Positions 48,911 to 58,304 of a DNA stretch of 64,000 bases are shown here, piece by piece. The translations under genes were made by a program, and so were the position numbers. The notes beneath the pieces are model-generated. The model was not told the DNA's origin. It searched no databases and saw only the letters and a program-made list of their open reading frames with translations. Each line of letters begins with the position of its first letter. Position 1 is the first letter of the stretch. This DNA is from Janibacter terrae NBRC 107853 (GTDB taxonomy: Bacteria; Actinomycetota; Actinomycetes; Actinomycetales; Dermatophilaceae), in the NCBI RefSeq assembly GCF_001591405.1, contig NZ_BCUV01000006.1, positions 372,001 through 436,000 on the forward strand, written 5' to 3'.

Positions 48911-50602
48911 ATGCCGCGGGTAGCCTCACGCCTCGTGGGAGCGGAGCAGCCGGGAGCGCTCGTCGTCGGGGTCGACGGCGTGGGCGCCGTGCTGCCCCCG
49001 GACGGCCCGGCGGTGCTCGCGAGGGACCTCCCTTCGCTCGTGGCGGCGCTCTCCCCCGGCACGCGCTGGGTCACGTGGTCGGCCAGGTCGGTCGCCCCGC
49101 TCGTCGCCGCCGGTGCCGAGCTGGACCGCACGTGGGACCTCGCCGAGGTCCACCGCCTCGCGCACGGCGGGTGGGCTGCCGGGCCCGAGCGGGTGTGGGC
49201 CGCGGCGCACGGGTTGGACCCGCAGGCGGCACCGAGCGCGCCGACGGGAGACCTCTTCGACCTCCTCGCCGACGAGGTGCCTGCGGAGCAGCTCGTCCTC
49301 GACGACGGGTACCTGCGCGCCGACGCGGTCACGGGCGCCTGGCTCACGACGCCGGAGCGCTGCGCGGCCTTCGCCGAGGCGGCCCGGCGGGCCGCCGCGA
49401 TCCAGCGCGAAGGGATGGGCTCCCGCGGCCCTCGTGCCCTCGCCACCGCGCACGCCGAGTCGGCCGCGGCGGTGCTGTGCGTCGAGCTCGAGCTCGACGG
49501 CCTGCCGATCGACCGGGAGACGGCCCGACGGCTCGTGACGGACGCTGCCGGCCCGGAGCCGCAGACCCTCGAGGAGGAGCTCGCCGCCCGCACGAGACGC
49601 GACGCGCCGGTCCTCGCGGCCGTCCCGGGCACCGGGTCGGTCGACCTGCGCAACCCGGCCCAGGTCAAGGCGCTGCTCGCCCGCGCAGGGATCGACGTCC
49701 CCTCGACCCGCAAGTGGGTCCTCGAGGCACACGCGGCCACCCACCCGGTCGTGCCCGCGCTGCTCGAGTGGCGCAGGCGTGAGCGCATCGCGACGACCTA
49801 CGGGTGGCGGTGGCTGCGTGAGCACGTCGGCCCGGACGATCGGCTGCGGGGCGCGTGGGCGGCGTGCGACGGCGCGGCCGGGCGGATGACCGCCCAGGCC
49901 GGCCTGCACAACCTGCCCGCCGAGCTGCGCCCGGCGGTGGTCGCGGCACCGGGTCACGTCTTCGTCCGCGCGGACCTCGGGCAGGTCGAGCCGCGCGTCC
50001 TCGCGGCGGTCTCCCGGGACGAGGCCTTCGCTGCGGCGACGCGCGCCGCGGACCTCTACGCCCCCGTCGCCGAGCGGCTCGGGGTGGAGCGCCCGGTCGC
50101 CAAGATCGCCGTGCTGGCGGCGATGTACGGGCAGCGGTCCGGGCCGGCCGCCGAGGCCCTCAAGGGGCTCGAGCGCGAGTACCCCGTCGCGATGGCGCAC
50201 CTGCAGCGTGCCCAGGAGCGGGGGCGGCGGGGTGAGCCGGTGCGCACGTACGGGGGGCGCCTCGTGCGCACGGACCTCGGCGGGGGCGGCGACGACGTCG
50301 AGGGCCTCACCGGCGCCCGTGGCCGGTTCGCCCGCAACGCGGTGATCCAGGGCTCGGCAGCCGAGCTGTTCAAGGCGTGGGCGGCCACGGTGCGCGTGGC
50401 CGTGCGCCCCCTCGGCGGCCGGATCGTGCTCTGCCTGCACGACGAGCTGCTCGTGCACGTGCCGCAGGAGCACGCAGACGCCGCCGCGGCCGCGGTCGAC
50501 GCCGCCCTCACCGACGCCGCCCGGCGATGGCTGGGCGGTGAGCAGGTGCGCTTCGTCGCCGACACCTCCGTGGTGCGGCGCTGGTCCGACGCGAAGGGCT
50601 AG
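48911..50602 (+). CDS. PolA-like DNA polymerase with degenerate exonuclease domain
   Basis: The 563-residue protein belongs to the actinobacterial 'bifunctional 3'-5' exonuclease/DNA polymerase' group. The polymerase family A motifs are present: motif A as RADLGQVEPRVLAAV, motif B as RPVAKIAVLAAMYG and motif C as LCLHDELLVHVP. The N-terminal third is short and I do not find the DEDD acidic residues of an active proofreading domain. There is no 5' nuclease domain. It is distinct from replicative DnaE and from a full PolA. It ends 4 bases into the convergent PAC2 gene. Confidence 0.87.
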   Translation: MPRVASRLVGAEQPGALVVGVDGVGAVLPPDGPAVLARDLPSLVAALSPGTRWVTWSARSVAPLVAAGAELDRTWDLAEVHRLAHGGWAAGPERVWAAAHGLDPQAAPSAPTGDLFDLLADEVPAEQLVLDDGYLRADAVTGAWLTTPERCAAFAEAARRAAAIQREGMGSRGPRALATAHAESAAAVLCVELELDGLPIDRETARRLVTDAAGPEPQTLEEELAARTRRDAPVLAAVPGTGSVDLRNPAQVKALLARAGIDVPSTRKWVLEAHAATHPVVPALLEWRRRERIATTYGWRWLREHVGPDDRLRGAWAACDGAAGRMTAQAGLHNLPAELRPAVVAAPGHVFVRADLGQVEPRVLAAVSRDEAFAAATRAADLYAPVAERLGVERPVAKIAVLAAMYGQRSGPAAEALKGLEREYPVAMAHLQRAQERGRRGEPVRTYGGRLVRTDLGGGGDDVEGLTGARGRFARNAVIQGSAAELFKAWAATVRVAVRPLGGRIVLCLHDELLVHVPQEHADAAAAAVDAALTDAARRWLGGEQVRFVADTSVVRRWSDAKG

Positions 50603-51504
50603 TCGGCGTCGTCGACGGTGCGCAGGAAGTCCTCGAACTCCGCGCCCAGCTCGTCCGCGGAGGGCAGGTCCTGCCCCTCGCCCGCGAGCAGGCTCGGCCG
50701 CTCGAGACCACGCAGGTGGACGTCGTACTGGCGCTCCAGCGCCTGCACGGCCTCCTTGACCTCGTCGTTCTCGTCGATCTCGCGCTCGATCTGCATGAGG
50801 CCCTCGCGGGCGGCCTCGGCGAGGGCGTCGTTGGGCAGGTTGAGCCCGGTGCAGTCGACGATCGCGTTGAGCGCGGTGAGCGCGCCGTCGTGGAAGGTCG
50901 ACTGGGCGAGGTAGTGCGGCACGTGGATGCTGAAGCCGACGGCGTCGCGCGAGGACTCCCCCAGCCGCATCTCGAGGAGCGCGGCGAGGGACGCAGGGAC
51001 CTGCACGGTGCCGAAGACCGGCTTGTGGTCACCGATGAGCCGCTCGTCGGAGCCGTGGACGGTCATGCCGACCGGGCGGCTGTGCGGCACGGCCATCGGG
51101 ATGCCGTGCGCGTGGACGACGAGCGAGATGCCGATCTCGTCCATGAGCGAGGTGACCGCCTCGACGACGGCCTCCCAGCGGTAGTCCGGCTCGGGCCCGG
51201 TGAGGAGGTAGTAGGTCTGCCCGTCCCGGTCGGTGAGGTGGTAGAGCAGGAGCGTCGGGTCGGCGTAGTCGGTGTACCGGTTGGCGTCGAAGACGATGAC
51301 GGGACGCCGGCTGCGGTAGTCGATGAGCGAGTCCACGTCGAAGGAGGCCACGACGGTCGGGCTGCTCGCCTCGAGCAGGTGGTCCACGAGCAGGCGCTGG
51401 GCCATGCCGGCGTCGAAGAAGCCGTCGAAGGCCACGATCATCGGCCCCGGCTGGAGCAGCGCGGGGTCGGCGTCGACCTCGTAGCGGTAGAGGCGCTCGG
51501 TCAC
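50599..51504 (-). CDS. PAC2 family protein
   Basis: The protein is 301 residues and has the PAC2 fold (PMIVAFDGFFDAGMAQRLLVDHLLE ... TYYLLTGPEPDYRWEAVVEAV). PAC2 proteins relate to eukaryotic proteasome-assembly chaperones; actinobacteria that have proteasomes usually encode one or two. It lies 89 bases after the HrpA gene on the same strand. No proteasome genes are in this window. Confidence 0.87.
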   Translation of the reverse strand: MTERLYRYEVDADPALLQPGPMIVAFDGFFDAGMAQRLLVDHLLEASSPTVVASFDVDSLIDYRSRRPVIVFDANRYTDYADPTLLLYHLTDRDGQTYYLLTGPEPDYRWEAVVEAVTSLMDEIGISLVVHAHGIPMAVPHSRPVGMTVHGSDERLIGDHKPVFGTVQVPASLAALLEMRLGESSRDAVGFSIHVPHYLAQSTFHDGALTALNAIVDCTGLNLPNDALAEAAREGLMQIEREIDENDEVKEAVQALERQYDVHLRGLERPSLLAGEGQDLPSADELGAEFEDFLRTVDDAD

Positions 51505-51593
51505 GTCAGATCCTCTCGATCATCACGGATCACCCAGGCGGTGAAGCACTCATTGTGGCAACGGTCGTGGCGCGCCCACCATTCCCCCCTCGA

Positions 51594-54500
51594 TCAGACC
51601 TCGATCGCGGCGATGGCCGAGCGGACCCGCTTGGCCGAGACCGAGCGTGCGGTGCCGATCGACTGCGCGAAGAGGGAGATGCGCAGCTCCTCGATCATCC
51701 ACCCGATGTCCACGACGTCGCGGGAGCGACGGCGCAGCGGCGGGAGCGCGTCGAGCAGGTCGGCGTAGGCGGCCTCGACCGCGTCGATGCTCTCCTGGTG
51801 GGTGGCGTCGCGGCGGGGGTTCTCCGCGGCGCGCTCCAGGCGGAGGGAGATCCCGCGCAGGTAGCGCCGCAGGTCCGGCAGGCGCTCCAGGCCGGTGTCG
51901 GCGATGAACCCCGGACGGACGAGGCCGTCGAGCTGGGCGCGCACGTCGGCGACGGTGCTCGCGAGGACCGGAGCGGTCAGGCGAGCGAGCAGGGCCGTGA
52001 TCTCGCTGCGCTGGGCGAGGACGGGCTCGACCTCGGAGACGGCCGTGAGCACGCGCTGCGCGACGTGGGTGCGGGTGGCGGCGAGCGCCTCCTCGAAGGC
52101 GGCGCGCGAGCGCACCGGTCCGCGCACGTGCTGGGCGACGATGTCGTCGACGGCCGCGGCCAGGGCGTCGTCGAGGAGCTTCGGGACCGACCCGTGCGGG
52201 TTGTCGGCGAGCGCGAGCTTCTGCGCGTTGGTGAGGCGTGCGAGCACGCGCTTCCACGGCGGGGTCGTGCCGAGCAGGAGCAGGCGACGCACGCCCGCGC
52301 GGTGGGCGGCGACGGCCTGCTGCTCGTCCGGGAGCACCCGGATGGCGACGGTGCTCCCTTCGTCCACGAGCGCCGGGTACCCGATGACGGTGTGCTTGCC
52401 GGTCCGGGTCGTGAAGGTGCCCGGGAGCTCGTCCAGGTCCCACGTCGTCAGGCCGGTCCGCTCGATGGAGGCCCCGGCACGCGACATGCCCTGCTGGACG
52501 TGCCCGGCGAGGCTCTCCCGCAGGGCCTCGAGGTCCTTGCCGCGACCGAGCCGGCGGCGCCGGCCGTCCTCGACGGCGAAGGTGACCCGCAGGTGGTCGG
52601 GGACCTTGGCCCAGTCCCACTCCCTCTCCTCGATGCGGATCCCGCCGCGGCGCCCGAGCACGGTCGACAGCTGCGAGGTGATCGACGTGCCGGCGTCGGG
52701 GTCCAGCTCGGCGAGGGCCGCGCGGGCGTGGTCTGGAGCGGGCACGAGGTGACGCCGGGTGGCCTTGGGCAGAGACTTGATGAGCGCGGTGACGAGGTCG
52801 GCGCGCAGGCCGGGGACCTGCCAGTCGAAGCCACCGGCGGTGAGCCGGTTGAGCACGGCGACGGGCACGTGGACGGTGACGCCGTCGTCCTCGGTGCCGG
52901 GCTCGAACTGGTAGCTCACGGCGAGCTCGAGCCCGTCGGTGCGCCAGCGGCGCGGGTAGTCGCGCCCGCTGACCGCCTCGGCGTCGTCGCGGGTCAGCAG
53001 CTCCTCGGTGAGGGTCAGCAGGTCGGGCTGCTCGCGGCGCGCCGTCTTCCACCAGGCATCGAAGTGCGCGCCCGAGACGACGTCCGCGGGGATGCGCTCG
53101 TCGTAGAAGGCGAGGACGTCCTCGTCGTCGACGAGCAGGTCCCGGCGTCGGGCGCGCTCCTCGAGCTGCTCGAGCCGACGGGTGAGCTTGCGGTTGGCGG
53201 CGAGGAACTCGTGCCGCGCGTCCCACTCCCCCTCGACGAGCGCGTGCCGGATGAACAGCTCGCGGCTCACGACCGGGTCGATCCTGCCGTAGGAGACCGG
53301 CCGCCCGACGACGAGCGGCACGCCGAAGAGGGTGACCCGCTCGGTCGCCATGACGCTCGCGGCCTTCTTGGACCAGCGCGGCTCGGAGTAGGTGCGCTTG
53401 GCGAGGTGCGCGCCCGCGCGCTCGGCCCACACCGGGTCGATGCGGGCGGACGAGCGGGCCCACAGCCGGCTCGTCTCGACGAGCTCGCCGGCCATGACGA
53501 AGGGGGGTTGCCGCTTGAAGTTCGTCGTGCCCGGCTGGATGGAGAACCGGGCACCACGGGCGCCCAGGTAGTCGCGCTTCTCCTCGTCGCGCAGGCCGAT
53601 GTGGCTGAGCAGGCCGGTGAGCAGGGCCTGGTGGATGCGGTCCCAGTCCGGCTCGGCGTCCTCTGCTGCCGTGCGCTGCCGGGTGTCGATGCGCTGCTGC
53701 TTGGCCGCCCGCACGAGCTGGGAGTGGAGGTCCTGCCACTCCCGGATCCGCAGGAAGTGCAGGTACTCGCGCTTGCACATCCGACGGAAGGCGCTGCCGG
53801 ACAAGGACTTCTGCTGCTCCTTGAGGTAGACCCACAGGTTCCACCAGCTGGCGAAGTCCGAGCCCTCCCGGCGGAACCGCGCGTGCTGCTGGTCCGCCTG
53901 GGCGCGCTGCTCCGCCGGACGCTCGCGCGGGTCCTGGATCGACATCGCGGCCACGATGACGAGGACCTCGGTCGTGCAGCCGAGCCGGTCGGCCTCGATG
54001 AGCATCCGGCCGAGCCGCGGGTCGACGGGCAGCCGGGCCAGGGTCCTGCCCTCGGGCGTGAGGCGACGACCACCGCCGCGTCGTCCCCCCTTCGCCTGCT
54101 GGGGCTCGCGCGCGGCCGCGGTCTCCGTGTCGAAGGCCTGCAGCTCCTGCAGCAGTCGGACGCCGTCGGTGATCTGGCGGGAGTCCGGCGGCTCGATGAA
54201 GGGGAAGCGCGCGACGTCGCCGAGGCCGAGCGAGGTCATCTGGAGGATGACGCTGGCGAGGTTGGTCCGCAGGATCTCGGGGTCGGTGAACTCGGGCCGC
54301 GACTCGAAGTCCTCCTCCGAGTACAGGCGGATGCACACGCCCTCGGCGACGCGACCGCAGCGGCCGGCGCGCTGGTTGGCCGAGGCCTGCGAGACGCGCT
54401 CGATGGGCAGGCGCTGCACCTTGGTCCGCTGACTGTAGCGGGAGATGCGCGCGGTGCCGGTGTCGATGACGTAGCGGATGCCGGGGACGGTCAGCGAGGT

Positions 54501-55421
54501 CTCGGCGACGTTGGTGGACAGCACGACCCGGCGGCCGCGGTGCGGTGCGAAGACGCGGTGCTGCTCGGCCGCGGACAGGCGCGCGTAGAGCGGGATGATC
54601 TCGGTGTCCGGGAGGTCCATCGACGTCAGCGCGTCCTGCGCGTCGCGGATCTCGCGCTCACCGGAGAGGAAGACCAGGACGTCCCGGACATCGGGCGCCG
54701 TGCTCGTCGACTCGGTCCACAGCTCCTCGACCGCGCGGCAGATGCCGGTGACCTGGTCCCCGTCCCCGTCGTCTGCCTCGTCGTCGCCCAGCGGGCGGTA
54801 GCGGACCTCGACGGGGTAGGTGCGGCCGGAGACCTCGATGATCGGGGCGGGCTCGCCCGCGGCGTCACCGAAGTGCTGGGCGAAGCGCTCCGGGTCGATC
54901 GTCGCGGAGGTGATGATGACCTTGAGGTCGGGACGCCGGGGCAGCAGCTGCTTGAGGTAGCCGAGGATGAAGTCGATGTTGAGCGAACGCTCGTGGGCCT
55001 CGTCGATGATGATCGTGTCGTAGCGGCGCAGGTCCCGGTCGCGCTGCATCTCGTTGAGCAGGATGCCGTCGGTCATGACCTTGACCGCGGTCTGGTCGCT
55101 GCTGTGGTCGGCGAAGCGCACCTGGTAGCCGACGAGCCCGCCGAGCTCGACCTGCATCTCCTCGGCGATCCGCTCGGCGACGGAGCGCGCGGCGATCCGC
55201 CGGGGCTGGGTGTGCCCGATCTGCCCGGTCGTGCCGCGCCCGATCTCCAGGGCGATCTTGGGCAGCTGGGTCGTCTTGCCGGAGCCGGTCTCCCCCGCGA
55301 CGATGACGACCTGGTGCTCGCGCATCGCCTCGGCGATGTCGTCCTTGCGGGCGACGACCGGCAGGTCCTCGTTGTAGTGCAGCTCCTCCGCGGGGACGGC
55401 GTCGCGAAGGGTGGTGGGCAT
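51594..55421 (-). CDS. hrpA: ATP-dependent RNA helicase HrpA
   Basis: This is a 1275-residue DEAH-box helicase. Walker A (GETGSGKT) is at residues 43-50, the DEAH box (IIIDEAHERSL) near 140 and motif III (SATI) near 175. The helicase C domain (STNVAETSLTVPGIRYVIDTG) and the winged-helix/OB DUF3418 C-terminal half of HrpA proteins follow. In E. coli HrpA resolves stalled ribosomes; the role here is inferred by family. The length matches full HrpA (about 1300), not the shorter HrpB. Confidence 0.93.
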   Translation of the reverse strand: MPTTLRDAVPAEELHYNEDLPVVARKDDIAEAMREHQVVIVAGETGSGKTTQLPKIALEIGRGTTGQIGHTQPRRIAARSVAERIAEEMQVELGGLVGYQVRFADHSSDQTAVKVMTDGILLNEMQRDRDLRRYDTIIIDEAHERSLNIDFILGYLKQLLPRRPDLKVIITSATIDPERFAQHFGDAAGEPAPIIEVSGRTYPVEVRYRPLGDDEADDGDGDQVTGICRAVEELWTESTSTAPDVRDVLVFLSGEREIRDAQDALTSMDLPDTEIIPLYARLSAAEQHRVFAPHRGRRVVLSTNVAETSLTVPGIRYVIDTGTARISRYSQRTKVQRLPIERVSQASANQRAGRCGRVAEGVCIRLYSEEDFESRPEFTDPEILRTNLASVILQMTSLGLGDVARFPFIEPPDSRQITDGVRLLQELQAFDTETAAAREPQQAKGGRRGGGRRLTPEGRTLARLPVDPRLGRMLIEADRLGCTTEVLVIVAAMSIQDPRERPAEQRAQADQQHARFRREGSDFASWWNLWVYLKEQQKSLSGSAFRRMCKREYLHFLRIREWQDLHSQLVRAAKQQRIDTRQRTAAEDAEPDWDRIHQALLTGLLSHIGLRDEEKRDYLGARGARFSIQPGTTNFKRQPPFVMAGELVETSRLWARSSARIDPVWAERAGAHLAKRTYSEPRWSKKAASVMATERVTLFGVPLVVGRPVSYGRIDPVVSRELFIRHALVEGEWDARHEFLAANRKLTRRLEQLEERARRRDLLVDDEDVLAFYDERIPADVVSGAHFDAWWKTARREQPDLLTLTEELLTRDDAEAVSGRDYPRRWRTDGLELAVSYQFEPGTEDDGVTVHVPVAVLNRLTAGGFDWQVPGLRADLVTALIKSLPKATRRHLVPAPDHARAALAELDPDAGTSITSQLSTVLGRRGGIRIEEREWDWAKVPDHLRVTFAVEDGRRRRLGRGKDLEALRESLAGHVQQGMSRAGASIERTGLTTWDLDELPGTFTTRTGKHTVIGYPALVDEGSTVAIRVLPDEQQAVAAHRAGVRRLLLLGTTPPWKRVLARLTNAQKLALADNPHGSVPKLLDDALAAAVDDIVAQHVRGPVRSRAAFEEALAATRTHVAQRVLTAVSEVEPVLAQRSEITALLARLTAPVLASTVADVRAQLDGLVRPGFIADTGLERLPDLRRYLRGISLRLERAAENPRRDATHQESIDAVEAAYADLLDALPPLRRRSRDVVDIGWMIEELRISLFAQSIGTARSVSAKRVRSAIAAIEV

Positions 55422-55443
55422 GGGGTTCAGGATATCCGCGCCC

Positions 55444-56636
55444 TCAGAAGTCGATCGTCGTGGTCGGCCCGACCGGTGTGCGCAGCGCGGCGTCGAGCTC
55501 GGCCACCGCGCCGGGACGCTGCTGCGTGACGTAGCCGGCCGCGTGTCGTGCGCCGAGCGTCTGGCCGCCGAGCCAGACGGCCCCGAGGTCGCCGATGCCC
55601 AGCGTGACCTCGGCCGGCTCGTCGGTCCGGGTGAGTGCGCCGACGCCGTCGCGGGCGGTCCAGCGCCAGGTGCCGGCCGTGTCCTCGAGGACGTCGTCGT
55701 GCACCAGCACGACGACGTCGAGGTCCGCGGCGTGACCGCGCTCGGCGACCGCGGTCGGCAGGTCGACGAGGCGCAACCACAGGCTGTCGCTCAGACCACC
55801 GCCACCGATGGAGCGGTGCGAGGGCAGCCACAGCGCCAGGGCGTCGTCGGGGGTGACCCAGTACTCCGTGCTGCCCATGAGGTCGATCGTCGTCAGCCGC
55901 TCGGCGGGCGCCAGCCGCGCACCGGGGTCGACGGAGATGAGGAAGAAGACCCCGACCTCGCCCTGCTGCTGCCCGTCGGACCACGTGGGGCTGCGGTGGA
56001 AGTACGCGCACCCGACGTCGCGGCCCTCGCGGATCGCCCACAGCAGCCGGGCCGGCTCCCGGTCGCCGCGGCTCTCCGGGACGTCGCGCAGGATCCGCTC
56101 GCAGTCCTCGAGGCTGCGCACGACCTGCCCCGGCGCCTGCTCCCCGCACGCCCTGGCGAGGGCGTGCCAGCGGGCGCCCTGCTCGGCGCTCGCGGTGGTG
56201 GTGCGGGTCGTCGTCGCCTCCGCCTGCGCGCGCACGGCAGCGGGCGCGGTGAAGGTCGTGCCGGCCGCGAAGCGCGAGCGCAGCGCCGAGCTCGCGACGC
56301 CGTACCCGAAGCGGCCGTAGATCGTCTCCTGCGAGGCCTTGAGCACCGCGATCGACCGGTCCTGGTCCTCACGGGTCCATCGCAGGTGCTCGCGCACCAG
56401 CGCGCTCAGCACACCCGTGCGCCGGTGGTCGGGGTGCACGCCCACCCACGTCAGGCCCTCGGCGGGACGAAGGGAGGCGCCCCCCTTCGCCGGGACCGAG
56501 AGCTCGACGTCCCAGGACCCGGCGATGCCGACGACCTCCCCGTCGCGGGTGGAGACGAAGCCGGCCCGTCGAGGACGAGCGCAGCGGCTGCGTCGTCGTC
56601 GGGGTCGATCCGGGTGACGTGGATGTCGGAGGCCAT
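55444..56636 (-). pseudogene. Eis-like GNAT N-acetyltransferase with disrupted N-terminus
   Basis: The body (from FVSTRDGEVVGIAGSWDVEL to the stop at 55444) is an Eis/AAC-type enzyme: GNAT fold, acetyl-CoA loop VGVHPDHRRTGVLSAL, a second GNAT-like domain and an SCP2-like C-terminus ending TTTIDF. Eis enzymes acetylate aminoglycosides, polyamines or proteins. The expected start MASDIHVTRIDPDDDAAAAL (ATG 56636) is in another frame, switching at about 56553-56570. Compared with Eis, roughly 20 residues between the two parts also seem to be missing. An in-frame start at 56676 would give 410 residues, but with a highly arginine-rich, unlikely N-terminus. Confidence 0.65.
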
Positions 56637-56685
56637 GCCGCCACGCTCGCACCCCGGCGAAGGGGGTGCAACGCACTTTTCTCGG

Positions 56686-57933
56686 CTACGGCACCGGTGA
56701 GGTGATCGGTCGCGACGTGATGCCCTCCACGCGGGACTCTCGCCGCCGGCGCTCGGTCTCCTGCCGTCGCTCCTCGGCCTCCTCCCGCGCCCGGCGCTCG
56801 CGCCGGGCCTCGTCGGACTCGGTCGCGGCGCCGACCTTGTCCGCGGCCGACTGGACCGAGCTCACCTGCGCCGTGGTCTTGTTGGTGACCTTGACCGAGT
56901 ACTTGAGCGCATACCCGCTCCTTCGCACGCGCCCGGCGCCGGCCACGGCCGACCAGTCGGTGACCATGTCGTCCACGAGCCGGATGCCGGTCTTGTCGGC
57001 GAGGGTGTCCGTCACCTTGTGCTTCGCCCGGACCTTGCCCGTGGCGACCTGGTGCTGCGCCCAGATCCTCGTGTTGGTCGCGAGCCGTCGATGGGCGATG
57101 GGGTTGGTCGACCTGTCGGCGGCCCTGATGCCCTTGAGCTCGTCGGCCCGGCGGCTGGCCCGGGTCGCGTCCCTGGCCTCGATGCGCCGACTGCCGGGCA
57201 CGAGGATGTCGGCCGCCGTGAGCACCGTCGTCAGGCCGACGTCCCGGTAGCTGCCCTCCCCGTACACGGCGCGGCGCCCCAGCCTGCCCAGCGGGTCGGC
57301 TGCCGTGACGACGGCCGCAGGCTTGCCCCAGGGCGTGAGGTCGACGACGTCGTTGTTGAACAGGCGGCTCCGGCCCGTCCGGCTCGCCATCTCGAAACCG
57401 TTGTACCCCTTCTCGTCGGAGAGCTCGGACCCCACCGCGGCCAGGCTCGTCGCCATGGTCCGCTCGTCGGCGCTCGCCTCCTCCGCCTCGCGCTCGAAGC
57501 CCCTCTTGTTCATCTCCCGCGAGTTGGCGGCGGCCCGGTACTCCCGCTCGACGATGGCGTACTCGGGGTCCTGCGGGGTCAGCGTCGCGAGCTTCGCCTT
57601 GCGCTCCTCCGAGATGCGGACGTTCTCCTCGTACCGTCCACGGAGTCGCTCGAGGGTGGCCTGGCTCTCCTCGAGCCGGTCCGCGTAGGGACGGATGATC
57701 CGCTCGGTGTCCGCGAGGCGGTTGGCGATCGCGAAGAGGTCATCCGGGGTGCTGCCCACCTCGTCCTCGAAGATCGTCCCCGAGCACGAGTCCCACACCC
57801 CCTTCGTCGAGACCATGCGCAGCATCTCGGCCACGGTGTGGATGTTGGCGGCGACCGTCCGCAGCTCGTCCGCCTCGGCCCGGATCGTGCTGGGGTCGCA
57901 CTCCTCGATGGTCCCGGGGTCGTGGAGCGCCAT
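56686..57933 (-). CDS. Putative ESX/type VII secretion partner or effector protein
   Basis: The 415-residue protein has a helical N-terminal half like a T7SS signal/WXG-type domain: IHTVAEMLRMVSTKGVWDSCSG then long coiled coils (DRLEESQATLERLRGRYEENV ... AEEASADERTMATSLAAV). The middle (about residues 190-370) is mixed and contains no toxin motif I recognise. The last 45 residues are charged and Arg/Glu-rich. Its ATG overlaps the stop of the WXG100 gene by one base (TGATG). The pair arrangement is typical of secreted ESX substrates, but no immunity gene follows. Function unknown. Confidence 0.7.
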   Translation of the reverse strand: MALHDPGTIEECDPSTIRAEADELRTVAANIHTVAEMLRMVSTKGVWDSCSGTIFEDEVGSTPDDLFAIANRLADTERIIRPYADRLEESQATLERLRGRYEENVRISEERKAKLATLTPQDPEYAIVEREYRAAANSREMNKRGFEREAEEASADERTMATSLAAVGSELSDEKGYNGFEMASRTGRSRLFNNDVVDLTPWGKPAAVVTAADPLGRLGRRAVYGEGSYRDVGLTTVLTAADILVPGSRRIEARDATRASRRADELKGIRAADRSTNPIAHRRLATNTRIWAQHQVATGKVRAKHKVTDTLADKTGIRLVDDMVTDWSAVAGAGRVRRSGYALKYSVKVTNKTTAQVSSVQSAADKVGAATESDEARRERRAREEAEERRQETERRRRESRVEGITSRPITSPVP

Positions 57934-58238
57934 CAGAGGATCCCTTGGTTGCGCCGGTCGACGAGGTCCTCGGTGAGCACGTACCAGGACCCCGCGTCCC
58001 GGGCCAGCCGCGCCAGCTCGCGCAGCTGCTTGCCCACCCTGATCCGCTCCCGCTCGAAGTCCCCGATCGCCGCCTCGTACGCGTCGGTGCCGTACCAGCT
58101 CGGGAACCCGAAGGTCTCGACGGCCTCGTTGTTGGCCTTGGCCGCCTTCTCCTCGAGGAAGTCGGCGATGGCCTTGAGCTGGCGACCGAGGCCCTCGATG
58201 CCCTCGCTGTCGATGGAGATGCGTTCCTGTCCGCCCAT
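57933..58238 (-). CDS. WXG100/ESAT-6-like protein
   Basis: The protein has 101 residues, the WXG100 length, and is predicted to be a helical hairpin. The turn carries W48-Y49-G50 (FPSWYGTDAYEAA). A YxxxE secretion signal (Y86-V-L-T-E90) stands near the C-terminus, the form used by type VII secretion. There is no signal peptide. It directly precedes and overlaps the 415-residue partner. No EccC, EccD or mycosin gene is in the window, so secretion would need machinery elsewhere. Confidence 0.75.
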   Translation of the reverse strand: MGGQERISIDSEGIEGLGRQLKAIADFLEEKAAKANNEAVETFGFPSWYGTDAYEAAIGDFERERIRVGKQLRELARLARDAGSWYVLTEDLVDRRNQGIL

Positions 58239-58260
58239 GCACCCACGCTAGGGAAGAACG

Positions 58261-58296
58261 CCGAGGGGCCCGTGGAGTTCTCCACAGGCCCCTCGG
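58261..58296 (-). terminator. Strong hairpin terminator after metY
   Basis: Arms 58261-58276 and 58281-58296 form a 16-position stem with one mismatch (C/A) and a GTTC loop. It begins 8 bases after the metY stop and ends before the WXG100 gene, separating the two transcripts. Confidence 0.8.
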
Positions 58297-58304
58297 GGTG
58301 GTCG

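Noticed and set aside
51555-55529. 1300-codon open frame on the plus strand opposite hrpA
   Set aside because: It is antisense to a clear HrpA helicase and its composition is the mirror of hrpA codon use; it has no recognisable motif or ribosome site.
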